NCBI GenBank assembly: GCA_009763385.1
Contig: CM019827.1
Coordinates: 96,012,177-96,076,176 of the forward strand
Reading direction: 5' to 3'
Source of the DNA: Coix lacryma-jobi var. lacryma-jobi
Taxonomy: Eukaryota > Streptophyta > Magnoliopsida > Poales > Poaceae
DNA: 64,000 nucleotides
Position 1 is the first letter of the stretch; every line of letters begins with the position of its first letter. Shown here piece after piece: positions 33,940 through 45,167 of the stretch. A model generated the notes under the pieces. It made no database searches and was not told the origin of the DNA. It saw nothing but the letters and a program-made list of their open reading frames with translations. Both the position numbers and the translations under genes were made by a program.

Positions 33940-36000
33940 TAGTATCTAGCATATATACATCATAGTTGATAAACAGTATCTAAGGATACATATTGATTTT
34001 TCATTTTGCAGGTAACCGTCGTAGTCGATAAGCATACATGTGGCCTAGTGTCTAGCATGAGGTAGATAACTACAACTCCAAGTTGTAAATGGATAGCTAG
34101 CATGGCAGTGAGTATCCTTAGAGATGATTCAACTATCGGTGCTAAGGAATTGCAAAAGAAGTTGCAGACAGATCATGAGTGTCAAATTGCATATGACACT
34201 GTATGGCGGGATAAAGAAAGAGTTATTGATGAGGTTTATGGCAAATGGTCAGATAGCTTTTGAGTTATTATTTAGGTGGAAGGCCGAGGTAATGAATCGG
34301 TGCCCCGGGAGCGTAGCTGAGATTGAGGTACTTCAGGTGGATGGTCAGGTATATTTCCACCGTTTTTTATGTGCTCTCAAACCATGTATTGATGGTTTCT
34401 TGGAAGGTTGTAGGCCTCATTTGAGCATAGATGCTACAACATTTAATGGGAGGTGGAATGGTTACTTGGTGGCGGCTATAGCAGTTGATGGTCACAATTG
34501 GATGTATCTAGGTGCTTATGGTCTCATAGCTTCTAAAACAACAAACAATTAGACATGGTTCATGGAACAATTAAAGAAGACAATAGGTGATCCTACTCCC
34601 TTGGTTGTTTGTTCTGATGCTTGTAAGGGTTTGGAGAATGCAGTGAAGAGTGTATTCCCATGTGCAGAGCAAAGGGAATGCTTTTATCATATGGTCAAAA
34701 TATTTCAGAAGAGATTCGGAGGGTCTGGTCATATATACCCTGCTGCAAGGGCTTACAGAGAAGCCATATTCTATGACAACATAGAAAAAATGGTAAGTGA
34801 ATCACCTCAAGCAGTTAAATGGTTACAGACCAATCATGAGCTATTATGGTATAGGTTTGCTTTCAATCTAGAAATTAAGTGTGACTACATAACTAGTGAT
34901 ATCGCGGAAACATTTAAGAACTGGATTAGAGAGCATAAAGACTTACCTGTTGCTAACCTTGTTGACAAAATCAGAGAAATGATCATGGTTCTTCGGAACA
35001 AGAGAAGAAATATTGCTTACAGGCTACCTAAAGGCAGAATACTTCTAGCAATTATGCATTAGCTCAAGGTAAATACTAGAGGTTTGGGACATTTGAAAAT
35101 TGTTCTAGGCTCTAATTGGAGTTCAGAGGTGTGGGATCATGGAAACATGGTTGAGAGGCACATTGTCAAGTTTAACCAAAGGACATGTACTTGTCTTGAA
35201 TGGCAACACACTGGTAAGACATGTCAACATGTATTGGCCTATGTAACCCGCAAACAGGGGATTGACCTAGAGCAATTATTTGTGCATGACTACTACTCGG
35301 TGAATAGATTCCGGGCTGCCTATAGTAGAGAGATTGAGTTGTTGACAGACAAATCTCAATGGCCAAAGGTTCAACTCCCATTTAGTTGGTGCACCTCTTT
35401 CTAAGCTACCGCAAGGAAGAAGAAGTAAACTTATTAGAATTAAGGGATGGATTGAGGGTGGCCACATGAAGAAAGGTTCGAAAGGTGATCAAGTTAGCAA
35501 TGAAGCTGAAGGTGACAATGCTCCAACCAATGAAAAGGGTAAGAAGATGATTAGAGGACCTATGACCTGCAAAAATAGTGGTAAAAAAGGTCACAGGCAA
35601 GCTAGATCTAAGTGCCTACTCAATGGGACAACAAAAAAAAAGGTAACTATTCATTTGCTTTATCAAAATATGAAATAAACTTGTCTTTATTAATTTTTGT
35701 AATTTTACTTATAGGAAGCGTAGGCAACCTAGGAAGAATATTACGAAAGTTGCGCCACCAAAACTTAGTACACCGCAGAGGCTAACTAGAAAAGAAATAC
35801 TAAGAGATAGTCCAGGAAGAGTCACTAGAATGTAAGAAATATTAACACATACATCATATATTACTTCTTTACATATATCTAATTGTTCTATTATTTTTTT
35901 GTTCAGCCGACTTGTAGCAAACTAGTGTCGTGAGGATGCCTACTGCAGCACCATCAAAAAAAATGACTCCAAAAAAAAAAGCTACATATTGAATGATGAA

Positions 36001-36564
36001 TTATTTTAGTTGTGATGAGATGTAACTCATGATTTATTTCATGTCTTTGATCTTGTTTAGAACTACATTATGGTATTATGAGATGAACTTGTTTATGCTA
36101 CAACGATGGTTTTATGAGATAAACTTGTTTGTGCTAAATTCATATTGTTATATATATTACTTGTAATTGTGTATGATCACTATGTTAATTCATGTTGTTA
36201 TATTAAAAATATATACATAGCGCGGCCAGCCAGCCATGGTTACGGCCAGCCAGCCTAGGCAAGCCATGACCACGGCCAGCCAACTTGGCAGCCATCTAGC
36301 CACGGTGTTTTTTTTTTTTCCAGCCAAGGAGGCGGCAGCTATCCAAGGCAGACTAGCCAGCCAAGGAAGCCACGGTGTTTTTTTTCGTAACAGAAATACA
36401 GAATCAACCGTCAAGATCTAATAACTGAAGGATAAAATGGTCACTTTAGAGAACAAATACATGTATTTAGAAAAGAAAAGAAAATAAAAGGACCAAATGT
36501 CATGTATAGGAAGAAGCAAATGTTTCACAGGTTATTTTAACAAAGCCAATGTTTGAAGTCCTAT
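36001..36564. other. AT-rich spacer with GCCAGCCA-type repeats
   Basis: AT-rich sequence with a GC-rich island at about 36220-36385 built from loosely repeated CAGCCAGCC / AGCCACGG words. Two T-runs follow a shared CCACGGTGTTTT, suggesting a local duplication. No gene. Confidence 0.5.
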
Positions 36565-36790
36565 CACTACTGGAGAACGGGCCTTTAGCCCCGGGCCATT
36601 TTGGCCTTTAGACCCGGGCATGGAGCCGGGGCTAAGGAATCGGGACTAAAGGCCCGACCTTTAGCCCCGGTTCCCCGCCCCGGGGTTAAAGGGGGACCTT
36701 TAGCTCCGGTTGGTAATACCAACCGGGACTAAAGAGGTCTCCAGCCGAGCCACGGTGGCTGGCTTCTTTAGTCCCGGTTGGTAGGCTAAA
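36565..36790. repeat. CACTA terminal and subterminal repeat region
   Basis: Terminal CACTACTGGAG followed by at least six copies, in both orientations, of the CCTTTAGTCCCGG motif. These are the usual transposase-binding repeats of this superfamily and resemble those of the MITE at 17093. Confidence 0.85.
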
Positions 36791-37105
36791 AAGGCCGTTG
36801 CTTTTTTCTTTTTTCTTTTTCTTTTCTTTTCAATTGGTTATTGTTTTTGGTTTTACAATTACATTAGGTTTTCTAATACGTATTCTTCGTTGCTAATATA
36901 TTCCATTAGGCCGGTTTCAAATACGTATTCTTCGCTGCTAATAAATATATATATAAACATATAAAATTTACAATTACACGCAAATGAAATATGAAATTAT
37001 ATACATATATATTATAGAGCTATCTATACATATATACATAAAATATACAGCATTATCCACCATGCATCCTTAACTTGATATTTACAACACAAATATTATC
37101 CTGAC

Positions 37106-39110
37106 TTAGAGGTCATACAAGTGTTCATCTTGGTTTGGCTTCATTGGTTCGTATTTGTTAAACCAATACTCGGTGTCAGACTTAAAGACATGGTCATTAA
37201 GGAAGCCCGCGATGGTCTCTTGAATTGCTTTGAGGCGGACCTTATCCATCACCTGCTTCTTCAACCATGTCTCCTTCAATTTGGATTAAAAGAAAAAGAA
37301 AATATTAACATACATAATATTTATGTAAAAGCAACAAAAAATGAAATAAATGTATTTACATGTTACGTACTTGCTGACTCTGTAGAGGAGTTCTTTTTTC
37401 ATACACCGTCAGGAACTCACAAACATAGTACGCACATAAATTATTTTTCGGTGACTGCCGTAGAACCCACTGTACAAGATATAAAAAGATTACTCTCGGT
37501 TGAGCGTGCATCTGCTGAGTGATGCTAATTAAGGTAAAGAGGCAGGGAGGTAGTACAACTTACATTTAGTAGTAGAGGATCAGGAAGTTGCGCTTTCAGA
37601 TCCGGACGGTGTTTCTGAACAAACCAAGCCCAAACCCTGCACAATATATATAATTGGATCAGTACTTAACTATTGCAGAGTTAAAGAGCAGGAATCAATA
37701 TTTAAAGATCACATTTACCCTCGGATAATATCTATCATATCTTGGTAATCTTCTTGTGGTTTTCTCAGAGAGTCATAGATTAGCAAACGACTCTCGTGGA
37801 GATCGATCACAATTAGTATCCAGTGAAAACTGCATTTATATTTATATAGTCAACACATATATCTTTATGTCAACCTATAATAAAATGTGCATATAATAAC
37901 AAAACTCACCTAAAGTTGTAGGGGAATAGTATATATCTTTTGTCCCTTTGGTTTACGAAGAACCTCCTCAAATTCCTCTCTGTTTGAGTTTTCCATGCAT
38001 CCGAGGGAGTATTGCTTGGGTGCTTGAAGACGATATATGGATCGATGAAACCAATCTCCTTGTCATTTTTACGCCTTAGTTGTCTCATCATGTTTCTGCA
38101 CATGTTTACAAACGCTTGCTAGTGTGAGGATAATTACTTATACATATACATAAGCTAAAGTGAGATTATTAAAAGAAACAATAACTTACAGGCAAAAGCA
38201 GCTGATGAGAGATTTGTCAAGAGCGTCCATGTGGCAGAGCTGATGTAACTCATTAAACTGAACATATATGACGTCATCACCACGAAAGTAATCATGGTCT
38301 CTAATTCTGACGCAATGTAGTCATCAGCTTTTCTGCCACACGTCGTAAGGTACCACTGATTTAGCAAGTGTATTTGTGTACCAAGATCCCTCAGGGCCGC
38401 TGGGTTGTATAAACTTTGACCATATACATATGCCCTCTGCCATTTATCAACAACTGCAGCACTTTTGATGCCTGCTTCTCCGAGTATGTTTTCCACATTT
38501 AAACCAGTTTCCTCCAAAAATTTGAGCAGATGCTCAGGATCAACGTCTCCATATGCTTGTTGTATGACGTCCATGTTTGAACCGTATTCATTCCCAACAA
38601 CTAGATCCGGCACTGATTGCTGCTTTTGTTCCCCGAGCTGTGGGACACCCTTTCCTGCTCTCTTCTTTGTCTTCTTGGCCTCCTCAAGTGATTTGCTGAG
38701 CGTGCGATCATAGTCTGATTTTGGCGAAGCCTTACGGGCAGCACGTACCTTTTTTTGGTGAGCGTCCACAGTTTGCCTTAGTTTTTGAGGACGAACAAAA
38801 AGGTACGGCTTCTCCGGGTTTCGCTTTGCTCGACCACTAGCAATGGCAGCGTCGAAGAACTTGTTCAAGTCTTTTTGCACTGCAACTTCAGTCTCCTCCT
38901 CGGTCATGTCATATGCAAGTTTTGTCATCTTGGGAGCTGGTTTTCTCACAGAGGCTGTCTTCTTCGGAGGTGGTGGGGCTGACGCCTTTGTTTGTATGAC
39001 AGGCCTCTTCTTCGTTGGCGGTGGAGGTGTTGGAACCCGCCGTGGAGATGGGGCAGGTGGCGGTGTCGGAGCCCGCTTTAGAGGAGATGGTGGGGCCGGA
39101 GCACTATATA
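37106..39110 (-). pseudogene. C48/Ulp1-type cysteine protease gene of the CACTA element, six exons
   Basis: Exon 1 (about 39110-38190) encodes a Pro/Lys-rich N-terminus, then GKGVPQLGEQKQQSVPDL and RAYVYGQSLYNPAALRDLGTQI, typical of CACTA-linked proteases. A one-base frameshift occurs near 38308. Exons 2 (38095-37910), 3 (37829-37719), 4 (37636-37564) and 5 (37469-37371) have GT-AG borders. The last exon (about 37273-37106) ends at TAA. Exon 2 has IGFIDPYIVF. Exon 3 has the catalytic His in FHWILIVIDLHESRLLIYDSL, with the Asp after it. Exon 5 has the catalytic Cys in KNNLCAYYVCEF. So the His-Asp-Cys triad is intact. The family resembles SUMO proteases; the role in transposition is unknown. 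Confidence 0.83.
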
Positions 39111-39670
39111 GTAGAGAAGCTCATTGTTTGAAGTCCCGTAATACTCCGTAGCAATTTTCTCTACTTAGCGGCGATGCGATGGCTGGAACAGCGGGCTCAT
39201 AGACGGTGCCAGCAACTTCTCTAGCACCTCCGGTGCAAGAGTCTCGGAGACTCGACGCAACACGACCTCCATGTCGTCTACCTCTACCTCGCTAGGAACT
39301 TCACGTGCCCGTACCCCCACTGCCACCATGCAGGCTAGTGAGTTTCGTCCTCCATGTCGCGAAGGCCGGCGAGCTTCGCCCGATATGTGCACCGCGGGAT
39401 CTCACGCGGCTCGGTGTGCTCGAGCGACGGCGGTGTCGAGAGACCCTTGAGTCCAGTAGTGAGGGGCAACGACATGGAAAGGAGAATATGGGAAGGTAGT
39501 GTTGAGGGCGTTGAGGATGGATCAGCTGCCATCGAGGCTGAAGCCGGCCAAATCTGCTCGATGGGTGAGTGGGCGTGGTGGCGGTGGTGGAGAGAAGAGA
39601 GACAGGAATGAGGAACGAGGAATGGGTTAGGGTTCAGGCTGGGTGGAGGCCTGGAGGGGGCTCTACGCAT
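39111..39670 (-). other. Two overlapping minus-strand open frames of unknown origin
   Basis: 39335-39670 encodes an Arg/Pro/Ser-rich protein containing MAADPSSTPSTLPSHILLS; 39165-39392 encodes an overlapping frame with VEVDDMEVVLRRVSETLAPEVLEKLL. Both are GC-rich and could be 5' exons of the CACTA gene or a captured fragment. Only one can be real in the overlap. No family recognised. Confidence 0.3.
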
Positions 39671-40124
39671 AATCTCCCGCGAGAGTTGTACGCAAAAGTG
39701 AGAATTTTCGGTGTTTTCTCTTCTTCGTGTAAGAATAAAATTTTGATTAGGTTATTATATAAAACATAACAAACTTGGAATCTGTTCAAGGCTGACAAAC
39801 TGTACTGCGGGTTAGTTTCTATAAAGGTTAAGAGTCCTTTGGCTAAACATGCATCTACACGCGTCCGCGTGGTAAGGAGCCACCGATGCTCTAATTTCTC
39901 TGGTGGGATGAGAAGAATAGAGTGAGTTTTAAATAACCCTGATTTGATATGATGTGTTCAGCCTTGCATTTTTCTTTTTGAAAGATTAGCCTTTAATTTT
40001 GTATTTGTCCATACATGTCTTTACCTCAAAACTGAAACAGTATAAATATGTGTCGGCTGTACCTGCTACTTCCATCAACATCGATGTTTTGGTTCAATCA
40101 ATGCCATTAATTAAACAAATATTA
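39671..40124. other. AT-rich intergenic stretch
   Basis: No coding potential, no terminal repeats and no RNA gene recognised. Confidence 0.6.
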
Positions 40125-40208
40125 CTCCGTCCCAAAAATAATAACATTTTAGCAATAGTTGTCTAGATTTATTGCTAAAATATCATCTTTTTTTTGGGAC
40201 GGAGGGAG
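40125..40208. mobile_element. Very short Stowaway-like MITE (84 bp)
   Basis: Starts CTCCGTCCCAAAAATAAT, ends TTTGGGACGGAGGGAG, flanked by TA on both sides, with an inner inverted repeat ATTTTAGCAAT / ATTGCTAAAAT. It is probably an internally deleted copy. Confidence 0.88.
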
Positions 40209-40349
40209 TAAAGGAAAAATCTTCCTCTTGTAGCACTAGTGCCTTCATGCACTGCACATGCGGTGAATTATTACAGCTATTATTATACTCTACTCCCTCC
40301 ATCTTTAGAAAAAAAACTTACTCCCCACATCTTTGGAAAAAAAACTCCA

Positions 40350-40597
40350 CTCCCTCCATTCTAAAAAAATACAATTTTTAGATTTAAATAAAGTAAGTTA
40401 AATTATTTCAAGTTAGACTAAGTACAAAAATATATATTAACATTTATGTCTCTAGATAGTTCACTATAAAAATATGTTCTATAGTTAACTTAATGATACT
40501 TATTTGTTATTGTAAATATTAGATAATTTTAAAAACTTACATTTTTGTTTGGTCATTTGAAAAATGATAATTACATTTTTTTTAAAGACCAAGGGAG
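40350..40597. mobile_element. Possible degraded Stowaway MITE
   Basis: CTCCCTCCATTCT at the left and AAGACCAAGGGAG at the right are compatible with terminal repeats, but no TA duplication is visible and the right end abuts the AGAAT duplication of the next element. Confidence 0.4.
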
Positions 40598-40600
40598 AAT

Positions 40601-41002
40601 TGTCGACGAAATATCGTCGATAGTCGACCGAGGGTATGCCCAAGGTGGTAGATTAGAGGGGAAGGTGCGCAAGACGACGATCTAGACGTTGACGCAAGGC
40701 AATTCTAGATGAACACAGAGGTTTATCCAGGTTTGGACGGCTAGGTTAGCGCAACACTCTACGTCTTGGGTCGAGTTGTAATGATTGGATCTGACTTGTT
40801 CTCTCAGAGGACCCCTGTCCCTCCTTATATATTCCGAAGGGACGAGATTACATGGTAAGTATTTGAGTTGGTACTGTATCTAGATTACAACTGTCGTGCG
40901 GTGCATATCGTGCGCCGCACGCCTTCATCATGCGGGTCGGACGACCTCGAGTGGTGCGGCCCATGTACCATCGTGTGGTACCATTGGATCTATATCCTCA
41001 CA
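40601..41002 (-). repeat. 3' LTR of the tRNA-Lys-primed element
   Basis: 402 bp. Minus-strand TATA box (TATATAA) at 40825-40831. Aligns with 46725-47110 over its length with scattered substitutions. A purine-rich minus-strand tract (GGCTCGGGGACTAGC) adjoins it inside the element as the likely polypurine tract. Confidence 0.9.
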
Positions 41003-41199
41003 GCTAGTCCCCGAGCCTGACAGCAAGTGACTCGGTCACATGGTGCCAGGGTCTTGAGAATAACCAGACTTATATACATGCGTGGACAAGCGTCATGTAT
41101 ACACGGTAGTCCCCAAAGCTGCTAGAAGATGAAGAATAAATCTGGTAGCAGGCTTATAAAAAGGGAAATCCACTATGGTGAAAACGGTATGTCATCCAA

Positions 41200-42044
41200 G
41201 CAGGTTGTCGAACGACGAGTCCGAGCACCGAGAAGTCCCCAGGTCAGCTGGTGAGCTCTCGTTGTAGCCGTCGATGAACGTCGAGGAGTCCGGCCAGCTG
41301 ATCGGCGATAAAGTCCAACACCAAGTGGTGAGCACCGAGTGAAGCAACTAGCTAGTCGGCGGCGAAGTTCGAGCGCCATGTGGTGAACACCGAGCGAAGC
41401 GACCAGCTGGTTGGCGACAAAGTCCGAGAGCCAGGTGGTGAGCACCGATCAAAGTGACCATCTGGTCGATGATGAAGTCCGAGCGTCAGATGGTGAGCAC
41501 TGAGCGAAACGACCAGCTGGCCGGCGACGAAGTCCGAGCGCCAGGTGGTGAGCACCGAGCGAAGCTACCAGCTGGTCGACGGCGAAGTCCGAGCGCTAGG
41601 TGGTGAGCACCGAGCGAAGCGACCAGCTGGTCGGCGGCGAAGTCCAAGCGCCAGGTGGTGAGCACTGAGCAAAGCGACCAGCTGGTCGAGATGAAGTCCG
41701 AACGCCAGGTGGTGAGCACCGAGCGAAGCGACCAGCTGGTTGGGGTTACGAAGTCCGAGCACCAGCTGGTGAGCACCGAGCGAAGCGACTAGGTGGTCGA
41801 CGAACCCGAGCACCGAGGAGCCCCCAGGTTAGTTGGTGAGCTCTCGGTGTAGCCATCGATGAGCATCAAAGAGTACAGCCAGCTGGCCGGCGACGAATTC
41901 CGAGCGCCAGGTGATGAGCACCGAGCGACCCGACCAGGTGGTCGACGATGGCGAGCACCGAGGAGTCCCCAGGTCAGCTGGTGAGCTCTCAGTGTAGCCG
42001 TCGATGAGCGTCGAAGAGTACGGCCAGCTGGTCGGTGATGAATC
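41200..42044. repeat. 55-bp tandem repeat array
   Basis: About ten diverged units of the type GCTGGTCGGCGGCGAAGTCC + GAGCGCCAGGTGGTGAGCAC + CGAGCGAAGCGACCA. Two longer units carry an inserted CTCTC(G/A)GTGTAGCC segment near 41820-41880 and 41960-42020. The array resumes at 45168 after the solo LTR. Open frames through it are by-products of the repeat. Confidence 0.93.
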
Positions 42045-45000
42045 TGTCACACCCTGAAATTTGCATTTCTTGAAATAGAGTTAAAATGGTTAATTTATGT
42101 ATTTGTGTGCTCATAAAATATAGGAAAATAAAAATTTTCTCCAAATTAAAATTTATCCTAGGGTTTAGCAACATGTTTGTGCATTTTATGTTGGTGCATT
42201 TGAGTTTTTGTGCTGTGTGGTTTTGGCTAAAATTCAAACTGAGTTCAAAATGGTTTGGAAATATTTTAAAAATAAATTTCTTAGAAAAGGGTTTTTAAAA
42301 TAAAGACTTTTTATTTTTCAAAAAGTTTAGAAAAGTTAAAGTTTCAAAACTTTCTGTTTCTCTCAAAGATTCAAATCAAAAGTTCAAAAGGAATTTAAAT
42401 TTGTTTTGGAAATATTTGAAAATCCTCTTGAAAACGGCCTCTCTCAGGCCCCTCTCTCCTTCTCTCGTTTGGGCCGGGCAACCCTGGCCCAACTGTTTTG
42501 CCTCCCCCTCCTCCTTCTTCTTGCCGAACTGGCCCAAACGGCCACTACCTCCCTCTCCCCGCGCTCGCCTCCGTTCTGGGCCGGCCTAGCTCCTCCGCCC
42601 AGTCGGCGGCACCGTGCGCTCTGCACCCGCCTGGTGCCCCTCGCGCTCCCGCATCTCCCCTCTCTCGCTGATGCGCCGACCCCACCTCGTCATCGTCGTC
42701 TTCTTCGTGTCTGCGCCGAACTCCTCCATCGTGCACGACTCCGCCTCACCTACGCCCTCTCCTCTGCCTAAACCGCCTCAACTGAGCCCCTATAAAGCTC
42801 GCTGTTTTCCACCGCCTCTCCTCGACCAAAAATCTCGCACTCCCAGTACCCTAGTTCGCTAAAACCAAGAGCTCCGCCTCCCATAAGATTCCGCCGCCGC
42901 TGAACTCTTCAATTCGCCGGCTTGCAGCCTCTGTGAGCCATCCCAAGAGCACCGGTTTGACCTCGCGAACTGACCCAACCACTTATCCCTATTTTTCTCT
43001 CCTTGTTTTGGCTAATTTTCCTCGCCGGCTTTCACAGAGCTCCACCGTTCGCTTCGCCGAGTGATACGCCACCACCGAGTTGTCCCCGTCGTCTTCTTCG
43101 GGTCTGGTAAGGTCCCCTTGAGCTCCTGGTTCGTTTGCGCTCAGAATCGAGGTCTCTACTCTCTTCTGGTGCCATGTCCAAAAGTCACCGCCGCTCGCCA
43201 GCGATGGAGCCACCGCGAACGTCGTCTTCTCCCTCAAATCCAGCAAGACAGCGCCGCCTGCTCCCCTTCGATTTAATCTCCGCCATCCATCTCTGATCCA
43301 ACGCCCCAGATCGCCCAATACCCCTTCGACTGGCTCTTTTGTTAAAGAGCCCCTCAAGTCTTTAAGACTCAACCCGCAGTCCTTCCGGCTCTGTTCGATG
43401 AGTCTCAGAAATCTTACATCCAAGCCCTTGTGCTTTTCCTTTAATGAGCCGCGGTCCATCAGATTTCTTATTTTTCCTTTTATTTATTTGAATTGCAAAA
43501 TCAAGTTTATTTATTCACAGTTTTGCCACTGACTTTAAACGCTTATAACTTCTTTGTTTTAACTCTGATTCGTTCAACTTGCGTTAGATTTGTTTTGAAA
43601 ATATATTTCTAACTATATAACTTTAAATATTATTTTTATAATTAAAATTTGAGTTAAAACTAATCTAGTAATTAGGGTTCTCTAATTTGTTTAAATCATA
43701 TCTTTTCCGTTTCAACTTCGATTAGCGTGATCTTCGTGTCTGTGTGATCGTAGTGAGACGTAGATCAGTTTTTAAAACTATTTATCTTGTTTTCTTATGA
43801 TTGTTGTGCTATTCTAATTATAGGTTTTGTTTTGCTTTGCATGATTGCTATTGGATGCATGTGTTGTGTTTTTTGATCGTATGTCCAGTCGGTGAGTTGT
43901 ACGTTGGTGATCAAGAAGAAGATCGTGACGAAGAGTCAACCTTTGGAAGTCTACAAGTTGACAGAAGAAGGATTTGTGTTTAAGGCAAGTATAGCATGAG
44001 ATCCTCCTTGATGTCCTAATAACCTTAATTCACTATAATAATCATATGCATGTGTCTACCTTGATGCCTATATAGATTTATCCTAGGTGTTGATCTTATG
44101 CCTTGTTACACATGGGTATGCATTGGGTAGATCTATGCTAGTGCTTAACTTAAACTATGATCATTGGAACCTGATTTAATGATACATGAGACTTGATAAA
44201 GTTTGGCTTTTATAGCAACTTGGTTTAGGAACTACTATAAGGGATCACCCAGGACTTACAGTGCAACCACGAGAGTTATATGGCTCTGACCTTAGCTCAG
44301 TATGACGACCTTTTCTAGCTTGTTAGTGGTTACCCGAAAGGGCGCATAAGGCGTTTGACGAGACGAGTATAGTGAGGCTTCTGTTTACGTGTGTATAGGC
44401 TGTGTGTTATTATGTCACCTGGAAGGAGGGCTCTACATCCCCTTGCCTTAAGACCTAGCGGCCCTAACTTGTTAGACGAACCTTTGAAAGGTTGCGCAGT
44501 GAACCCTGTTGTGCACCTTGGAAGTGTAATGTGGGCCTTGCAAACCCCGGCATATGGGAATCACTACTCATCGGGTAAAGTGTACAACCTCTGTAGAGTA
44601 TAAAACTGATATATCAGTCGTGCTCACGGTTACGAGCGGCCTAGAATTCTTATGGTATAGATGTTGCTTAATAATGATGATGATACTATATTTATTCAAT
44701 GGATACCTGTTTACTTGATCATATGTTTAAATTGGGATAGTTATACCTTGATGCTACTTAATGCTAAAATTATGCCAACTAAAAGCTTCCGCAGTTAAAC
44801 TCGTGTTAGCTTTTTGAGCCTCATGAACCTCATGTTATATTTGTTAAGTACGAGATGTACTTATGCTTGCTTTACTTTTCAATACTTTGGAAAAATCCCG
44901 GATGGGTACCAGAATGCCAGAAGTTGGAGAAGTTAGGCTTGTGATCAACCAGTCAGTTGTTCCCTGTGAAGTTGGTGCCTTCAACTGAAGATCGGAGTGT

Positions 45001-45167
45001 CTTCCCGCTGTTTGCTCCTTAAGGTTATATCTTTTGTTGTATATACGTTATTTATTTAAGCATTGTCTTTCGATATTACCCTTTATTTGTAGCTATATGT
45101 GAGATTTGACTTCATGGGCTCACATATGGTGTATACCTGGTTTTGTTCTTTAAAACCGGGTGTGACA
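42045..45167 (+). mobile_element. Solo LTR of a Tekay/Del-like Gypsy element
   Basis: 3123 bp beginning TGTCACACC and ending GGTGTGACA. The last kilobase matches the LTR at 29023-29974. A TATA box (TATAAAG) lies at 42791-42797 in a GC-rich block. It is inserted within one 55-bp repeat unit: the right flank is AAGTC and the left flank AATC, consistent with a 5-bp duplication that lost one base. No internal sequence remains, as expected after LTR-LTR recombination. Confidence 0.9.

Larger units (their letters stand above)
32544..35835 (+). pseudogene. MuDR-family transposase pseudogene
   Basis: The N-terminal exon (32544-33055) contains the plant-Mu DNA-binding-like domain (MYPITEKFKLAV, then FAISKEFDLGVEKSCKTRYRAFCKSGDENYTCSWRINGT) with a TGA at 32898. 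After an AT-rich intron (acceptor TTTTGCAG near 34011) the catalytic part runs in pieces: GCRPHLSIDATTFNGRWNG (first Asp) and PLVVCSDACKGLENAV (second Asp). The SWIM zinc finger CTCLEWQHTGKTCQH is at about 35187-35230. A zinc knuckle follows at about 35565-35605 in which the second Cys is Ser. A basic tail (about 35716-35835) ends the gene. A frameshift near 34258 and TAG stops at 34550 and 35060 break it. The protein would excise and move MULEs in the nucleus. Confidence 0.9.
32100..36180 (+). mobile_element. Mutator-like element (MULE), decayed; borders approximate
   Basis: Defined by a MuDR-type transposase gene from 32544 to 35835. Terminal inverted repeats were not found by eye, so both ends are approximate. 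The intron at about 33055-34010 hosts a Stowaway MITE and a GTT/ATT microsatellite. It lies between the broken Tekay gag and a CACTA element. Confidence 0.7.
36565..39110 (-). mobile_element. CACTA transposon, 3' end with C48 protease gene; other end not found
   Basis: Begins CACTACTGGAGAACGGGCC at 36565. The subterminal repeats CCTTTAG(T/C)CCCGG and the inverted pair GGTTGGTAATACCAACC run through 36790. A multi-exon minus-strand gene ends about 540 bp inside this terminus. The matching inverted terminus and 3-bp duplication (expected TAT) were not found to the right, so the element may be truncated or interrupted. The right limit given is that of the recognisable coding region. Confidence 0.75.

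Noticed and set aside
39436..39458. CCAGTAGTG as a possible right terminus of the CACTA element at 36565
   Set aside because: Only nine bases match the left terminus, no subterminal repeats are nearby, and the following AGG does not match the TAT expected.
42406..43459. GC-rich block with open frames (42406-42862 and 42989-43459) as a host gene
   Set aside because: It lies wholly within the Tekay solo LTR around its TATA box; this is LTR promoter and leader sequence.
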